From positions 1 to 6,859 of the forward strand of contig CATXSD010000136.1 in assembly GCA_958402075.1 (NCBI GenBank): DNA of 6,859 bases, given 5' to 3'. The notes beneath the pieces are model-generated. The model saw nothing but the letters and a program-made list of their open reading frames with translations, had not been told where the DNA came from and searched no databases. Source of the stretch: Mediterranea massiliensis. GTDB lineage: Bacteria > Bacteroidota > Bacteroidia > Bacteroidales > Bacteroidaceae. This document shows, in pieces, positions 1 to 6,189 of the stretch; within the stretch, counting starts at the first letter, position 1, and every line of letters starts with the position of its first letter. A program made the position numbers and the translations under genes.

Positions 1-3000
1 CCCTCTTCATGCTGAACACGCTTGTGGACAACGCCCGCAAGTACACCCCGCAGGGCGGACACGTGAAGGTATACGCTACCCGCGGAGCCGACTATGTCGA
101 GGTGTCGGTCGAAGACAACGGCCGCGGCCTCTCGCCCTCGGACGCCGCTTCCCTCATGGAGGCGAAGGTCTGCGACTCGAAAGCCATCGGCTTGAGTGAC
201 GCCGCCGACAAGGAAGAGCTCCTCAAGAGCAAGGGAAGCGGCTTCGGCCTGATTAATTGCAGGGGCATCATCGAGAAGTATCGCAAGACCAACGCCCTGT
301 TCAGCGTCTGCACCTTTGGCGTGGAGAGCCGCCTGGGCAAGGGGAGCCGTTTCTACTTCCGCCTGCCTGTGGGCGTGCGCAAGGCTCTGATGGGGCTGGC
401 CGCGCTCTGCCTGATGTCCTTTGCTTCGTGTGCAGGCCGTCCGATGGCCGATGGGGCAGGTGGCGGAGCCGACTCGTTGTCGGCCGTGGCGGGGCAGGAC
501 ACCCTCCGCTCCGAGCAGATGGACGAGGCGGACGAGCTTCTGCTTTGGGCCTCCGACTATGCCAATGCCGTCTATTACAGCAACATCGACCGCAACTACC
601 GCCAGGCGCTGGCCTATGCCGACTCGGCCCTTTGGTGCCTGAACGAACACTACGTCCGACGGAGCGGGCAGACGACGCCCCTGATGTCGCTCGAGGGCGA
701 GGGCGTCGCTTCGGAGCTGCAATGGTGGGGCGCGTGGTTCGATACGGACTATCATGTGATATTGGACATCCGCAACGAGGCGGCCGTGGCTTTCCTTGCC
801 TTGAAGCAATGGAAGGCCTACCGCTACAACAACGAAGCCTATACGGCCCTCTACAAGCTGCTGGGCGAGGACCAGTCGCTCGAAGAATATTGCCGCCAGC
901 TGGAGCGTTCGGCGGGCAACCGCAGGGTGGGCATCTGGCTGGCCGTGCTCCTCTTCTTCCTGCTGTGCCTGGGCTACTATTACCTCTATATCCGCCGTCG
1001 GCTGGTAGACCGATGGAACCTCGAGCAGGTGCTCGACATCAACGGGCGCATGTTCAGGGCGGCCCGCCACATGCCTCAGGAGACTTCTTCCGAATGGGTG
1101 GACAGCGGGGAGGACACGCTCGGACAGATACCCCAGCGGATGGTGGACGAGGCCTTCCAGTCGGTCAACGAGCTGGTGGGTATCGACCGCCTGGGCATTG
1201 CCGTCTGCGATGAAGATACCGGCCGGCTGGACTATGTGTGCAGCCCCCGCCTGATGGCCGGCGAGGAAAGCAGTGCGATGGAGGAGATAAAGCACTGCTT
1301 TGCACAAAGGAAAGCATTGTTTTCCGACCACGCCCAAATCCTTCCCCTCCTGGTGGAGGCGGGTGGCGGAAGCCGTTGCGTGGGCGTGCTCCGCTTGGAG
1401 CGCCGTCAGGGTACGGAGGCCGAAGGCGACCGCCTGCTGCTCGAGCTGGTGGCACGCTATACGGCCATCGTCCTCTTCAACGCCGTGGTGAAGCTGGCGG
1501 GCAAGTACCGCGACATCGAGCTGGCGGGCGACGAGGCCCGACGCGCCTCCTACGAGGACAACCAGCTCCATGTGCAGAACCAGGTGCTCGACAACTGCCT
1601 CTCGACCATCAAGCACGAGACCCTCTACTATCCCAACAAAATCAGGCAGCTTGTGGGCAGGCTCCGTTCGGGGGCGCTGACCGCCGACGAGGAGCGCGAG
1701 ACGCTGGCCGCCGTCCGCGAGCTGACCGACTACTATCGGGCGGTGTTCTTCCTGCTCAGCTCGTGTGCCTCGCGCCAGCTCGAGGAAGTGACCTTCCGGC
1801 GGATGACTCTCTCCGTATCCTCCCTGCTGGCCACGGCAGAGCGATACTTCCGCAAGGCGTCGAAGGGCAAGCGTCCGCCTGTCAGCCTCTCTGTCGAGGC
1901 GGAGGAGGCGCAGGTGGTGGGCGATGTGTACCAGTTGAACTTCCTCTTCGAAAGCCTGCTGGACGAAGCCTTGTCCGTCCCTCTGGAAGGCGCTCTTCTA
2001 CTTTCTGCCCGCGTGGATGGTCCTTTTGTCTGCTTCAGCCTGGCCGACACCCGCCGCGACAAGTCGCAGGACGAGCTGAACCACCTGTTCTCACCCAGCC
2101 TGGAGCGCATGTCGGGTGGCGTGGGAGGCCGCCTGCAGGGCACGGAGTACCTCATCGCCAAGCAGATAGTCCGCGACCACGACGAATATGCCGGCCGGCG
2201 CGGATGCCGCATCTATGCCGAGCGGCTTCAGGAGGGGAAGGGCTTCGTGGCGCACTTCACCCTCCCGCGGAAGAAGACCGGAAATGAACGCAAGAAAACA
2301 AACAGATATCAATCAATGGAAAAAGAAATGAAATACAAAGTGATTATCGTGGAAGACGCCAAGCTGGAGCTGAAGGGGACGGAAGAAATTTTCCGCCACG
2401 AGATACCCGACGCCGAAGTGATAGGCACGGCCATGACCGAACAGGAATTCTGGCCGCTCATGGAGAAGCAGGTACCCGACCTGGTGCTGCTCGACTTGGG
2501 GCTGGGCGGCTCCACAACCGTAGGCGTGGACATCTGCCGCCGCATCGGGCAGAAGTATCCGGGCGTGCATGTGCTGATTTTCACGGGCGAGATACTGAAC
2601 GAGAAACTTTGGGTGGACGCGCTCGACGCGGGTGCCGACGGCATCATCCTCAAGACGGGCGAACTGCTCACCAAGACCGACGTGCAGGCCGTGATGGACG
2701 GCAAGAAGCTGGTCTTCAACTATCCCATTCTGGAGAAGATTGTGGAACGCTTCCGCCGTTCGGTGCTCAACGATGCCAAGCGGCAGGAGGCCTACATCAG
2801 TTACGACATCGACGAGTACGACGAACGTTTCCTCCGCCACCTGGCCTTGGGCTACACCAAGGAGATGATAGCCTCGCTCAAGGGGATGCCCTTCGGCGTG
2901 AAGTCGCTCGAAAAGCGTCAGAACGACCTGACCGGCCGCCTCTTCTCCGACGACGAGCGGGCGGCGGGCGTCAACGCCACACGCCTGGTGGTGCGCGCCA

Positions 3001-3050
3001 TCGAACTGCGCATTTTGGACATCGACAATCTGGAGCCCGATGAAGAGTAA
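1..3050 (+). CDS. Hybrid membrane sensor kinase (DUF5113 type) fused in frame to a response regulator; 5' end missing
   Basis: The frame is open from the left edge, so the gene starts upstream; the Met at base 9 (residue 1 here) lies inside the kinase ATP site. Seen in order: an intact HATPase domain at 1-120 (N box NTLVDNARKY, G1 EDNGRG, G2 KGSGFGL); a membrane helix about 126-142; a probable periplasmic region about 143-307; a second helix about 308-328 followed by RRR; a GAF-like domain about 378-495; a second His motif STIKHETLYYPNKI with His536; a poorly conserved ATP domain about 630-755; then a receiver at 774-900 and an HTH at 930-1005. Positive residues beside both helices put both kinase parts in the cytoplasm. 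The first His domain and the N-terminal sensor are off the window. Known of the family: DUF5112/DUF5113 kinases of Bacteroidetes, ligand unknown. It heads an operon with the AbgT-like gene. The joint to the regulator (753-773) may be a lost stop codon. Confidence 0.85.
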   Translation, partial: LFMLNTLVDNARKYTPQGGHVKVYATRGADYVEVSVEDNGRGLSPSDAASLMEAKVCDSKAIGLSDAADKEELLKSKGSGFGLINCRGIIEKYRKTNALFSVCTFGVESRLGKGSRFYFRLPVGVRKALMGLAALCLMSFASCAGRPMADGAGGGADSLSAVAGQDTLRSEQMDEADELLLWASDYANAVYYSNIDRNYRQALAYADSALWCLNEHYVRRSGQTTPLMSLEGEGVASELQWWGAWFDTDYHVILDIRNEAAVAFLALKQWKAYRYNNEAYTALYKLLGEDQSLEEYCRQLERSAGNRRVGIWLAVLLFFLLCLGYYYLYIRRRLVDRWNLEQVLDINGRMFRAARHMPQETSSEWVDSGEDTLGQIPQRMVDEAFQSVNELVGIDRLGIAVCDEDTGRLDYVCSPRLMAGEESSAMEEIKHCFAQRKALFSDHAQILPLLVEAGGGSRCVGVLRLERRQGTEAEGDRLLLELVARYTAIVLFNAVVKLAGKYRDIELAGDEARRASYEDNQLHVQNQVLDNCLSTIKHETLYYPNKIRQLVGRLRSGALTADEERETLAAVRELTDYYRAVFFLLSSCASRQLEEVTFRRMTLSVSSLLATAERYFRKASKGKRPPVSLSVEAEEAQVVGDVYQLNFLFESLLDEALSVPLEGALLLSARVDGPFVCFSLADTRRDKSQDELNHLFSPSLERMSGGVGGRLQGTEYLIAKQIVRDHDEYAGRRGCRIYAERLQEGKGFVAHFTLPRKKTGNERKKTNRYQSMEKEMKYKVIIVEDAKLELKGTEEIFRHEIPDAEVIGTAMTEQEFWPLMEKQVPDLVLLDLGLGGSTTVGVDICRRIGQKYPGVHVLIFTGEILNEKLWVDALDAGADGIILKTGELLTKTDVQAVMDGKKLVFNYPILEKIVERFRRSVLNDAKRQEAYISYDIDEYDERFLRHLALGYTKEMIASLKGMPFGVKSLEKRQNDLTGRLFSDDERAAGVNATRLVVRAIELRILDIDNLEPDEE
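2316..3050 (+). other. Response regulator module with its own possible start codons
   Basis: This stretch alone would make a normal-sized regulator of 244 aa from ATG 2316, or 240 aa from ATG 2328. The receiver shows all key residues: the acidic pair ED in VIIVEDAKLE, the phospho-acceptor Asp in LVLLDLGLGG (residue 60 from 2316), Thr in IFTGE and Lys in ILKTGE. The C-terminal part, around ERFLRHLALGYTKEMIASL and VKSLEKRQ, resembles a LuxR/GerE helix-turn-helix, so it probably binds DNA. Related Bacteroidetes systems, as I recall, carry kinase and regulator as separate adjacent genes. Here no stop separates them, yet bases 2281-2340 are only 17/60 G+C against about 70% in the kinase, as expected of an old spacer. 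No Shine-Dalgarno is seen before 2316, which is common in this group. Whether the cell makes a fusion, a separate regulator or both cannot be decided here. Confidence 0.7.
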
Positions 3051-3843
3051 ACACACCTTTTGGCACCCCGCTACGTTGTTCTTCGCGCTGACCTGCCTCG
3101 TGGTGCTGCTGTCGTGGATATTGGAAGTCTACGGCGTGCAGGCCGTGTGTGCCGAGACGGGCGAAGTCTTCCGCCTGCGCAGCCTCTTGAGCCCCGAGGG
3201 CATCCGTTGGATGTTGCGCCACGTGGTGTCCAATTTCGTGGAGTTTCCTCCCTTGGGTCCTGTCCTGATGGTGTTGGCGGGTGTGGGCATCCTGATGCAT
3301 TCAGGCTTGGCGGGTGCCTGCCTGCGCCGATGGCCTTGTCTGGGACGTGGGGTGGGTAGGATGTCGTCAGGAGGCGGACGTTCCCTGTCGCGCAAGGAGC
3401 GCAGGGCGTTGCAGAGCGCGTGCGTGGCGGGCGGCATTTATGTAGCTGTTCTTCTGTTTGCCACCTTCTCTCCTTGGGCCATCCTGCGTAGCATCAATGG
3501 CGGCCTGTCCCGTTCGCCCTTCCTGGAGGGCTTGCCTTTTCTGTTTGCGGCCGGCCTGGCCCTGATGGGCCTCTTTTATGGCTTCATCAGCGGGCGTTAT
3601 CGTCGCGATGCCGACGTGGCCGACGGGCTGGCACACTTGGGCCGTCTGGTTGTGCTCTGCCTGACGGTTGGCTTTTTCTCTTCCCAAATGTTTGCCTGTG
3701 TGGACTACTCCCATCTGGGCGATTGCCTGCGTGTCTGGACCTCTTTTATGGGGGAGGGTGGGCAGCATTTCGTAGCCCTTTTCCTTTCGTATGTGCCTTT
3801 TCTGCTGGCCTGTGGCTATTATTTGCATCGCTCCAAGGGCTAA
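3040..3843 (+). CDS. Reduced AbgT-family membrane protein (267 aa)
   Basis: Residues 9-95 match the start of E. coli AbgT as I remember it: HP at the start of helix 1, a VYGVQA/AFGVSA loop, then SLLSPEGIRWML against NLLSVEGLHWFL, NF..F.PLG and GVG. Residues 116-235 match a later part (LSRKERRALQSA, ILR..NG, SPF.EG.PFLF, YG..SGRYRRDAD, a helix with SQM). Between them about 120 residues of the family are missing, replaced by a Gly/Arg-rich loop at 100-116, and the C-terminal third is missing too. The family exports or imports p-aminobenzoyl-glutamate or antimetabolites and is usually near 500 aa. About six membrane helices are predicted (11-31, 72-96, 125-143, 160-184, 199-220, 243-262). ATG 3040 overlaps the regulator stop by 11 bases, implying translational coupling. 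With the core gone, transport is doubtful; a sensory or accessory role with the kinase is my inference. Decay is less likely, since the frame is clean. Confidence 0.8.
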   Translation: MKSKHTFWHPATLFFALTCLVVLLSWILEVYGVQAVCAETGEVFRLRSLLSPEGIRWMLRHVVSNFVEFPPLGPVLMVLAGVGILMHSGLAGACLRRWPCLGRGVGRMSSGGGRSLSRKERRALQSACVAGGIYVAVLLFATFSPWAILRSINGGLSRSPFLEGLPFLFAAGLALMGLFYGFISGRYRRDADVADGLAHLGRLVVLCLTVGFFSSQMFACVDYSHLGDCLRVWTSFMGEGGQHFVALFLSYVPFLLACGYYLHRSKG

Positions 3844-3879
3844 TTTTCATGATTCGGCCGAAGATTTATTCTCCATTTG

Positions 3880-3910
3880 TTTGCAGTTCCGATAAAAAAG
3901 CGTACCTTTG
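3880..3910 (+). promoter_or_regulatory. Promoter of the tRNA-Arg gene
   Basis: TTTG at 3880-3883, a 19-base spacer and TACCTTTG at 3903-3910 (followed by C) match the Bacteroidetes primary sigma consensus TTTG-N19-21-TAnnTTTG exactly. Transcription would begin near 3914, giving about 13 bases of leader before the mature tRNA. This also supports the assignment to Bacteroidales. Confidence 0.8.
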
Positions 3911-3926
3911 CACCGCAATTAAGGCT

Positions 3927-4000
<74 letters not shown>

Positions 4001-4005
4001 CAGAG

Positions 4006-4056
4006 AAGGAAGTTCTTAAAACACTGATTATTACAGGTTTTAGACTTCCTTTCTTC
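4006..4056 (+). terminator. Hairpin terminator after tRNA-Arg
   Basis: AAGGAAGT (4006-4013) pairs with ACTTCCTT (4044-4051), and the stem continues as TCTTAAAAC (4014-4022) against GTTTTAGA (4037-4044 region) with one bulged T, leaving a 14-base loop. The tail TTCTTCGTTTCTTC is T-rich but broken. It probably ends the tRNA transcript and insulates int. It lies at the element edge, so it may instead belong to the att region. Confidence 0.55.
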
Positions 4057-4118
4057 GTTTCTTCACCTGCCTTCGGGAATTAAAAAAAAAGGATAATAAT
4101 CTCACTTTTGAGGTTTTC

Positions 4119-4140
4119 TGCGTATCCTTTGCGTATCCTT
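4119..4140 (+). repeat. Perfect tandem 11-bp repeat before int
   Basis: TGCGTATCCTT occurs at 4119-4129 and again at 4130-4140 with no gap, ending 14 bases before the int start codon. The 11-bp period equals about one helical turn, so both copies present the same face. Arm-type integrase sites or an operator for autoregulation are likely uses. Read on the other strand each copy contains AAGGATA, which also occurs at 4089-4095. Confidence 0.75.
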
Positions 4141-4154
4141 AATTTTAGTTCATC

Positions 4155-5399
4155 ATGGCAACATTATCATTAACCATTTTCAAGGCTAAAGTTCTGAAAG
4201 ATGGAAAGCATAAAATTCGTATTGCTGTCCGTCATAAACATGAAACGTGTTATATCATTACTCGTTTTGTTGTTGAGGAGAACCAATTCAAGAACGGACA
4301 AGTTATCAAACGGCCCGATGCAGCTTCTATCAATACAAAACTTCGCAGTATGCTCAATGACTATCAAGAGCGGCTCGATGCAATAAATAACCAGGAACTT
4401 TATACATGTAGACAGTTGAAAGATCTACTTTTGAACTCGACTTCTGTAAAGGAGGCATCCACCTTTCAATCTGTTTGTCGAAAGTATATTTCCGAATTGG
4501 AAGAGGAGGGAAGGAAAAGTTATGCAACCCTGCTGGAAAGGAACAACCGGTACTTTACAGAGTTCACGAAGGGTGACATTCTTCTTTCAGACATAACGCC
4601 TGTTCTTATCAATGGGTATTCAAGGTTCCTGAAGGTCAAGAAGGGGGTAGGTGACACTACTCTTGGAATGATGATGTCAAGAACACGAACCATCATTAAC
4701 AAAGGTGTGAAGCAACAACTGGTGAGGTACGATGTTCATCCGTTCCTGAATTACTCTATCTCGGCCCCCAATGTTCGGGAAGTGGATTTGCCAATCGAGG
4801 TATTCAACAAGATACGTCTGGCACAGCCGAAAGAGAAAAAGCTTCGTGTGGCGCATGACCTATTCTGTCTCTCTTTCTACCTCGGAGGTATAAATCTCAT
4901 AGATCTACTGCAAATCAATTTTAAGAACGTGGATGTGTTGGAGTACGTCAGGACAAAATCACGGAATACAACGCATGGAACAAGAATAATCAGCTTCAGC
5001 ATTCCTTCACAGGCAAGAGAAATCATAGATTTATGGATGAATAAAAACACCGGCAGGCTCGACTTCGGATACAAGTTCTCGTATCCGAACTTCTCACGGT
5101 ACTTAACCCGATCGCTCGCTTCTTTGGCCAAGGAACTGGGAATTACAGAGAAGGTTGTCTATTACTCGTCCCGCAAGTCTTTCGCCCAATATGCTTCTGA
5201 AATAGGCATTCCTGATGGAATAATAGACTACTGCTTGGGTCACTCTGACAAGTCTAAAGGGGTTATCCGGTATTACACGAAAGTCAGGCAGAAGCAGGCG
5301 GATATGGCCATTGCCCGTGTGATTGATTACGTCAACAATCCGGAGAAATATAAGGAGTACATTGAACTTCGGCAGGATATTATGCTGATGAGAGGGTGA
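4155..5399 (+). CDS. int: Tyrosine recombinase / integrase (414 aa)
   Basis: It would catalyse site-specific integration and excision of the element at tRNA-Arg. The length and layout are those of Bacteroides integrases: an arm-DNA-binding N terminus (about 1-90, FKAKVLKDGKHKIRIAV), a SAM-like core-binding domain (about 103-205, FQSVCRKYISELEEEG), and a catalytic domain (about 212-390). In the catalytic domain I see a candidate beta-hairpin Lys268 (RTKSRN), Arg340 in YYSSRKSFAQ with Tyr337 where the HxxR His usually stands, His363 in LGHSDKS, and the nucleophile Tyr374 (or Tyr373) in IRYYTK. The box I Arg is absent: FYLGGINLIDLLQI has Gly244 at that place. IntDOT of CTnDOT is also known to lack this Arg, so activity is still likely. 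ATG 4155 has no Shine-Dalgarno, but the N terminus fits the family. Its 3' end faces a minus-strand terminator. Confidence 0.95.
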   Translation: MATLSLTIFKAKVLKDGKHKIRIAVRHKHETCYIITRFVVEENQFKNGQVIKRPDAASINTKLRSMLNDYQERLDAINNQELYTCRQLKDLLLNSTSVKEASTFQSVCRKYISELEEEGRKSYATLLERNNRYFTEFTKGDILLSDITPVLINGYSRFLKVKKGVGDTTLGMMMSRTRTIINKGVKQQLVRYDVHPFLNYSISAPNVREVDLPIEVFNKIRLAQPKEKKLRVAHDLFCLSFYLGGINLIDLLQINFKNVDVLEYVRTKSRNTTHGTRIISFSIPSQAREIIDLWMNKNTGRLDFGYKFSYPNFSRYLTRSLASLAKELGITEKVVYYSSRKSFAQYASEIGIPDGIIDYCLGHSDKSKGVIRYYTKVRQKQADMAIARVIDYVNNPEKYKEYIELRQDIMLMRG

Positions 5400-5438
5400 A
5401 AGAAAAGCCCCCTTCTATAATGATATAGATTGGGGCTT
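5400..5438 (-). terminator. Intrinsic terminator reading left, at the int 3' end
   Basis: On the minus strand AAGCCCC (5438-5432) pairs with GGGGCTT (5411-5405), and inside a 3x3 internal loop CTATA (5428-5424) pairs with TATAG (5419-5415) around a TCAT loop. The descending arm runs into CTTTTCTTTC, a good U-tract. On the plus strand the tail is ATGTTGAATA, so it would stop int transcripts only weakly. The orientation implies a transcript arriving from the right on the minus strand. Confidence 0.6.
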
Positions 5439-5462
5439 ATGTTGAATATAAATAACTCTGGC

Positions 5463-5546
5463 GAGGTGGAATCTAATCCTTCTATTAATATATAGTTCCC
5501 TTCATGCAATTCGTGTGCTTTTTACAACCACCTCAGATTCCACACG
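5463..5546 (-). repeat. Mutually exclusive complementary segments (alternative RNA stems)
   Basis: Read as minus-strand RNA, GTGGAATCT (5543-5535) can pair with AGATTCCAC (5474-5466), and the adjoining GAGGTGG (5534-5528) can pair with CCACCTC (5469-5463). Both use 5466-5469, so only one can form. A third stem, CGTGTG (5546-5541) with CACACG (5517-5512), conflicts with the first and would form a pseudoknot with the second. The 5' segments lie in the last codons of the small minus-strand ORF. A switch is suggested but untested. Confidence 0.45.
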
Positions 5547-5575
5547 CTTTTATTAAATAATCTTTTTTTGACCAT
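5522..5575 (-). CDS. Possible 17-aa leader-like peptide
   Basis: ATG at 5575-5573 opens 17 codons, MVKKRLFNKSVWNLRWL, closed by TAA at 5524-5522. AAAGGAGG ends four bases before the ATG, the best plus-or-minus-strand Shine-Dalgarno in the gap and unusual in this group, where such sites are often weak. The peptide is basic with two Trp near its end, and its 3' codons form one side of the alternative stems at 5463-5546. It sits between a minus-strand -7 box (5718-5725) and a minus-strand terminator (5400-5438). It could be a leader peptide, a small functional peptide, or chance in AT-rich DNA. I do not recognise a family. Confidence 0.4.
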   Translation of the reverse strand: MVKKRLFNKSVWNLRWL

Positions 5576-5717
5576 AAAACCTCCTTTTTTTAAAAAAATA
5601 TCAAACGCCGCAATCACTTGAAAAGAAGAAATGATTATACTCAACAATAATAAAATGGGAGGAAGCAAATTAAGACCACCTAACCACATAAAAGTACACA
5701 GGATTCATATCTTGTTG

Positions 5718-5725
5718 CAAAGATA
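5718..5725 (-). promoter_or_regulatory. Minus-strand -7 promoter box TATCTTTG
   Basis: The minus strand reads TATCTTTG followed by C, an exact TAnnTTTGC match like the tRNA and umuD boxes of this window. Transcription would start near 5714 and run left through the small ORF to the terminator at 5438-5400, about 310 bases. A clean TTTG at the -33 distance is missing; TTTA occurs with a 16-base spacer, so the promoter may be weak or activated. Confidence 0.45.
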
Positions 5726-5745
5726 ATACATTATTTCTTACTAAA

Positions 5746-5767
5746 CATGGATAATTCATGGATATTT
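5746..5767 (+). repeat. Tandem 11-bp direct repeat, 10 of 11 identical
   Basis: CATGGATAATT (5746-5756) is followed directly by CATGGATATTT (5757-5767). Period and copy number equal those of the repeat before int, and both share a GGATA/TATCC core. It lies just upstream of the minus-strand -7 box, where a regulator or integrase could bind. Confidence 0.5.
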
Positions 5768-5769
5768 TT

Positions 5770-5785
5770 TTTGATGTACATCGAA
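5770..5785. promoter_or_regulatory. Palindrome centred on GATGTACATC (possible operator)
   Basis: GATGTACATC (5773-5782) is a perfect 10-bp palindrome, extended to TTTGATGTACATCGAA with one mismatched pair. It lies about 90 bases before the small gene at 5876 and just beyond the tandem repeat at 5746-5767. A dimeric repressor site would look like this, but in DNA this AT-rich a chance palindrome cannot be excluded. Confidence 0.3.
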
Positions 5786-5875
5786 TTTATCATAAGATGA
5801 TGATGGATTTGTCCGACACTTTATTTTTTGTTTAATGTATGCGGCAATAAAGCCCATATATTAAATCAAGGTAAT

Positions 5876-6100
5876 ATGAAGAGAATAAGCCGAATGAACC
5901 CATGTTCATTGCAAGTATGGATTGGAGCAGGTGAACCTGTTCTGGAAGAGGGTGGTCTTTACTTCTCCCGTAAGGATGAAGTAAGGGAGTATTTAAACGG
6001 GAAACTTCAAATGTTCAAAGGTGAAATGGTGGAGTGCTACGTTTATCAATTCTATAAGGGTAAACCTCATGAGGTACTTGTGTGCTTTAAGGTGAAGTAA
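5876..6100 (+). CDS. Small conserved-looking protein of unknown function (74 aa)
   Basis: I do not recognise this family. From ATG 5876 it encodes 74 residues, starting MKRISRMNPCSLQVWIG and ending VLVCFKVK, with an EEGGLYFSRKDEVREYLNGK middle that reads as strand-helix, and a Tyr/Phe-rich C-terminal part suggesting further strands. There is no signal peptide or membrane helix, so it is probably cytoplasmic. The frame is open from 5828, but the upstream part (MFNVCGNKAHILNQ) has no ribosome site, whereas AAGG at 5868-5871 precedes 5876; Met at 5894 is another option. A strong terminator follows 34 bases after the stop, so it is transcribed apart from umuDC. Its place between int and umuD suggests an element-specific accessory or regulatory role, which is inference. 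Confidence 0.6.
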   Translation: MKRISRMNPCSLQVWIGAGEPVLEEGGLYFSRKDEVREYLNGKLQMFKGEMVECYVYQFYKGKPHEVLVCFKVK

Positions 6101-6134
6101 GCAAGAACATTGCAGATCATTCCTGTTGTAAATT

Positions 6135-6168
6135 GTAGGTGGTCAGACGGCCACCTACTTTGTTTTTT
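6135..6168 (+). terminator. Strong intrinsic terminator after the 74-aa gene
   Basis: GTAGGTGGTC (6135-6144) pairs with GGCCACCTAC (6149-6158) over ten pairs with one G-T, around the four-base loop AGAC, followed by TTTGTTTTTT. It separates the small gene from umuDC. Its U-tract doubles as the -33 region of the umuD promoter. Confidence 0.9.
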
Positions 6169-6189
6169 CATGCAATATATCTACATTTG
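6159..6189 (+). promoter_or_regulatory. Promoter of umuDC
   Basis: TTTG at 6159-6162, a 19-base spacer and TACATTTG at 6182-6189 (followed by C) match the Bacteroidetes consensus as well as the tRNA promoter does. The box ends only four bases before the umuD ATG, so the predicted start of transcription is at or next to 6194. I found no recognisable LexA/SOS operator; the imperfect repeat CATGCAA...TTGCTTCATG (6169-6196) spans the -7 box and could serve as one. Confidence 0.7.

Larger units (their letters stand above)
5400..5875. other. AT-rich gene-poor gap between int and the next plus-strand gene
   Basis: No long ORF is credible here. The stretch holds, from left to right: a hairpin terminator facing left (5400-5438), complementary segments (5463-5546), a minus-strand 17-codon ORF with a strong Shine-Dalgarno (5522-5586), a minus-strand -7 promoter box (5718-5725), a near-perfect tandem 11-bp repeat (5746-5767) and a palindrome (5770-5785). 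A plus-strand promoter for the gene at 5876 was not found. Confidence 0.7.

Noticed and set aside
378..435. A possible lipoprotein signal (MGLAALCLMSFASCAG) starting a separate gene inside the kinase ORF
   Set aside because: The kinase frame is continuous, the known family has a membrane helix here, and no ribosome site precedes the Met. It is better read as an internal helix.
257..2287. Long plus-strand ORFs in a second frame (257-1213 and 1238-2287)
   Set aside because: They lie wholly inside the kinase, are very rich in Gly, Arg and Pro and show no domain. High G+C makes stops rare in the shadow frames.
2313..3056. Minus-strand ORF of 247 codons opposite the response regulator
   Set aside because: It mirrors a regulator with all receiver residues, its sequence is His/Gln-rich without known motifs, and no promoter is seen for it.
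5327..5509. Minus-strand ORF of 60 codons at the int 3' end
   Set aside because: It needs a TTG start, has no ribosome site, overlaps int and passes through the terminator hairpin.
5655..5726. Plus-strand 23-codon ORF MGGSKLRPPNHIKVHRIHIL...
   Set aside because: No Shine-Dalgarno, no promoter and no known motif; too short to support alone.
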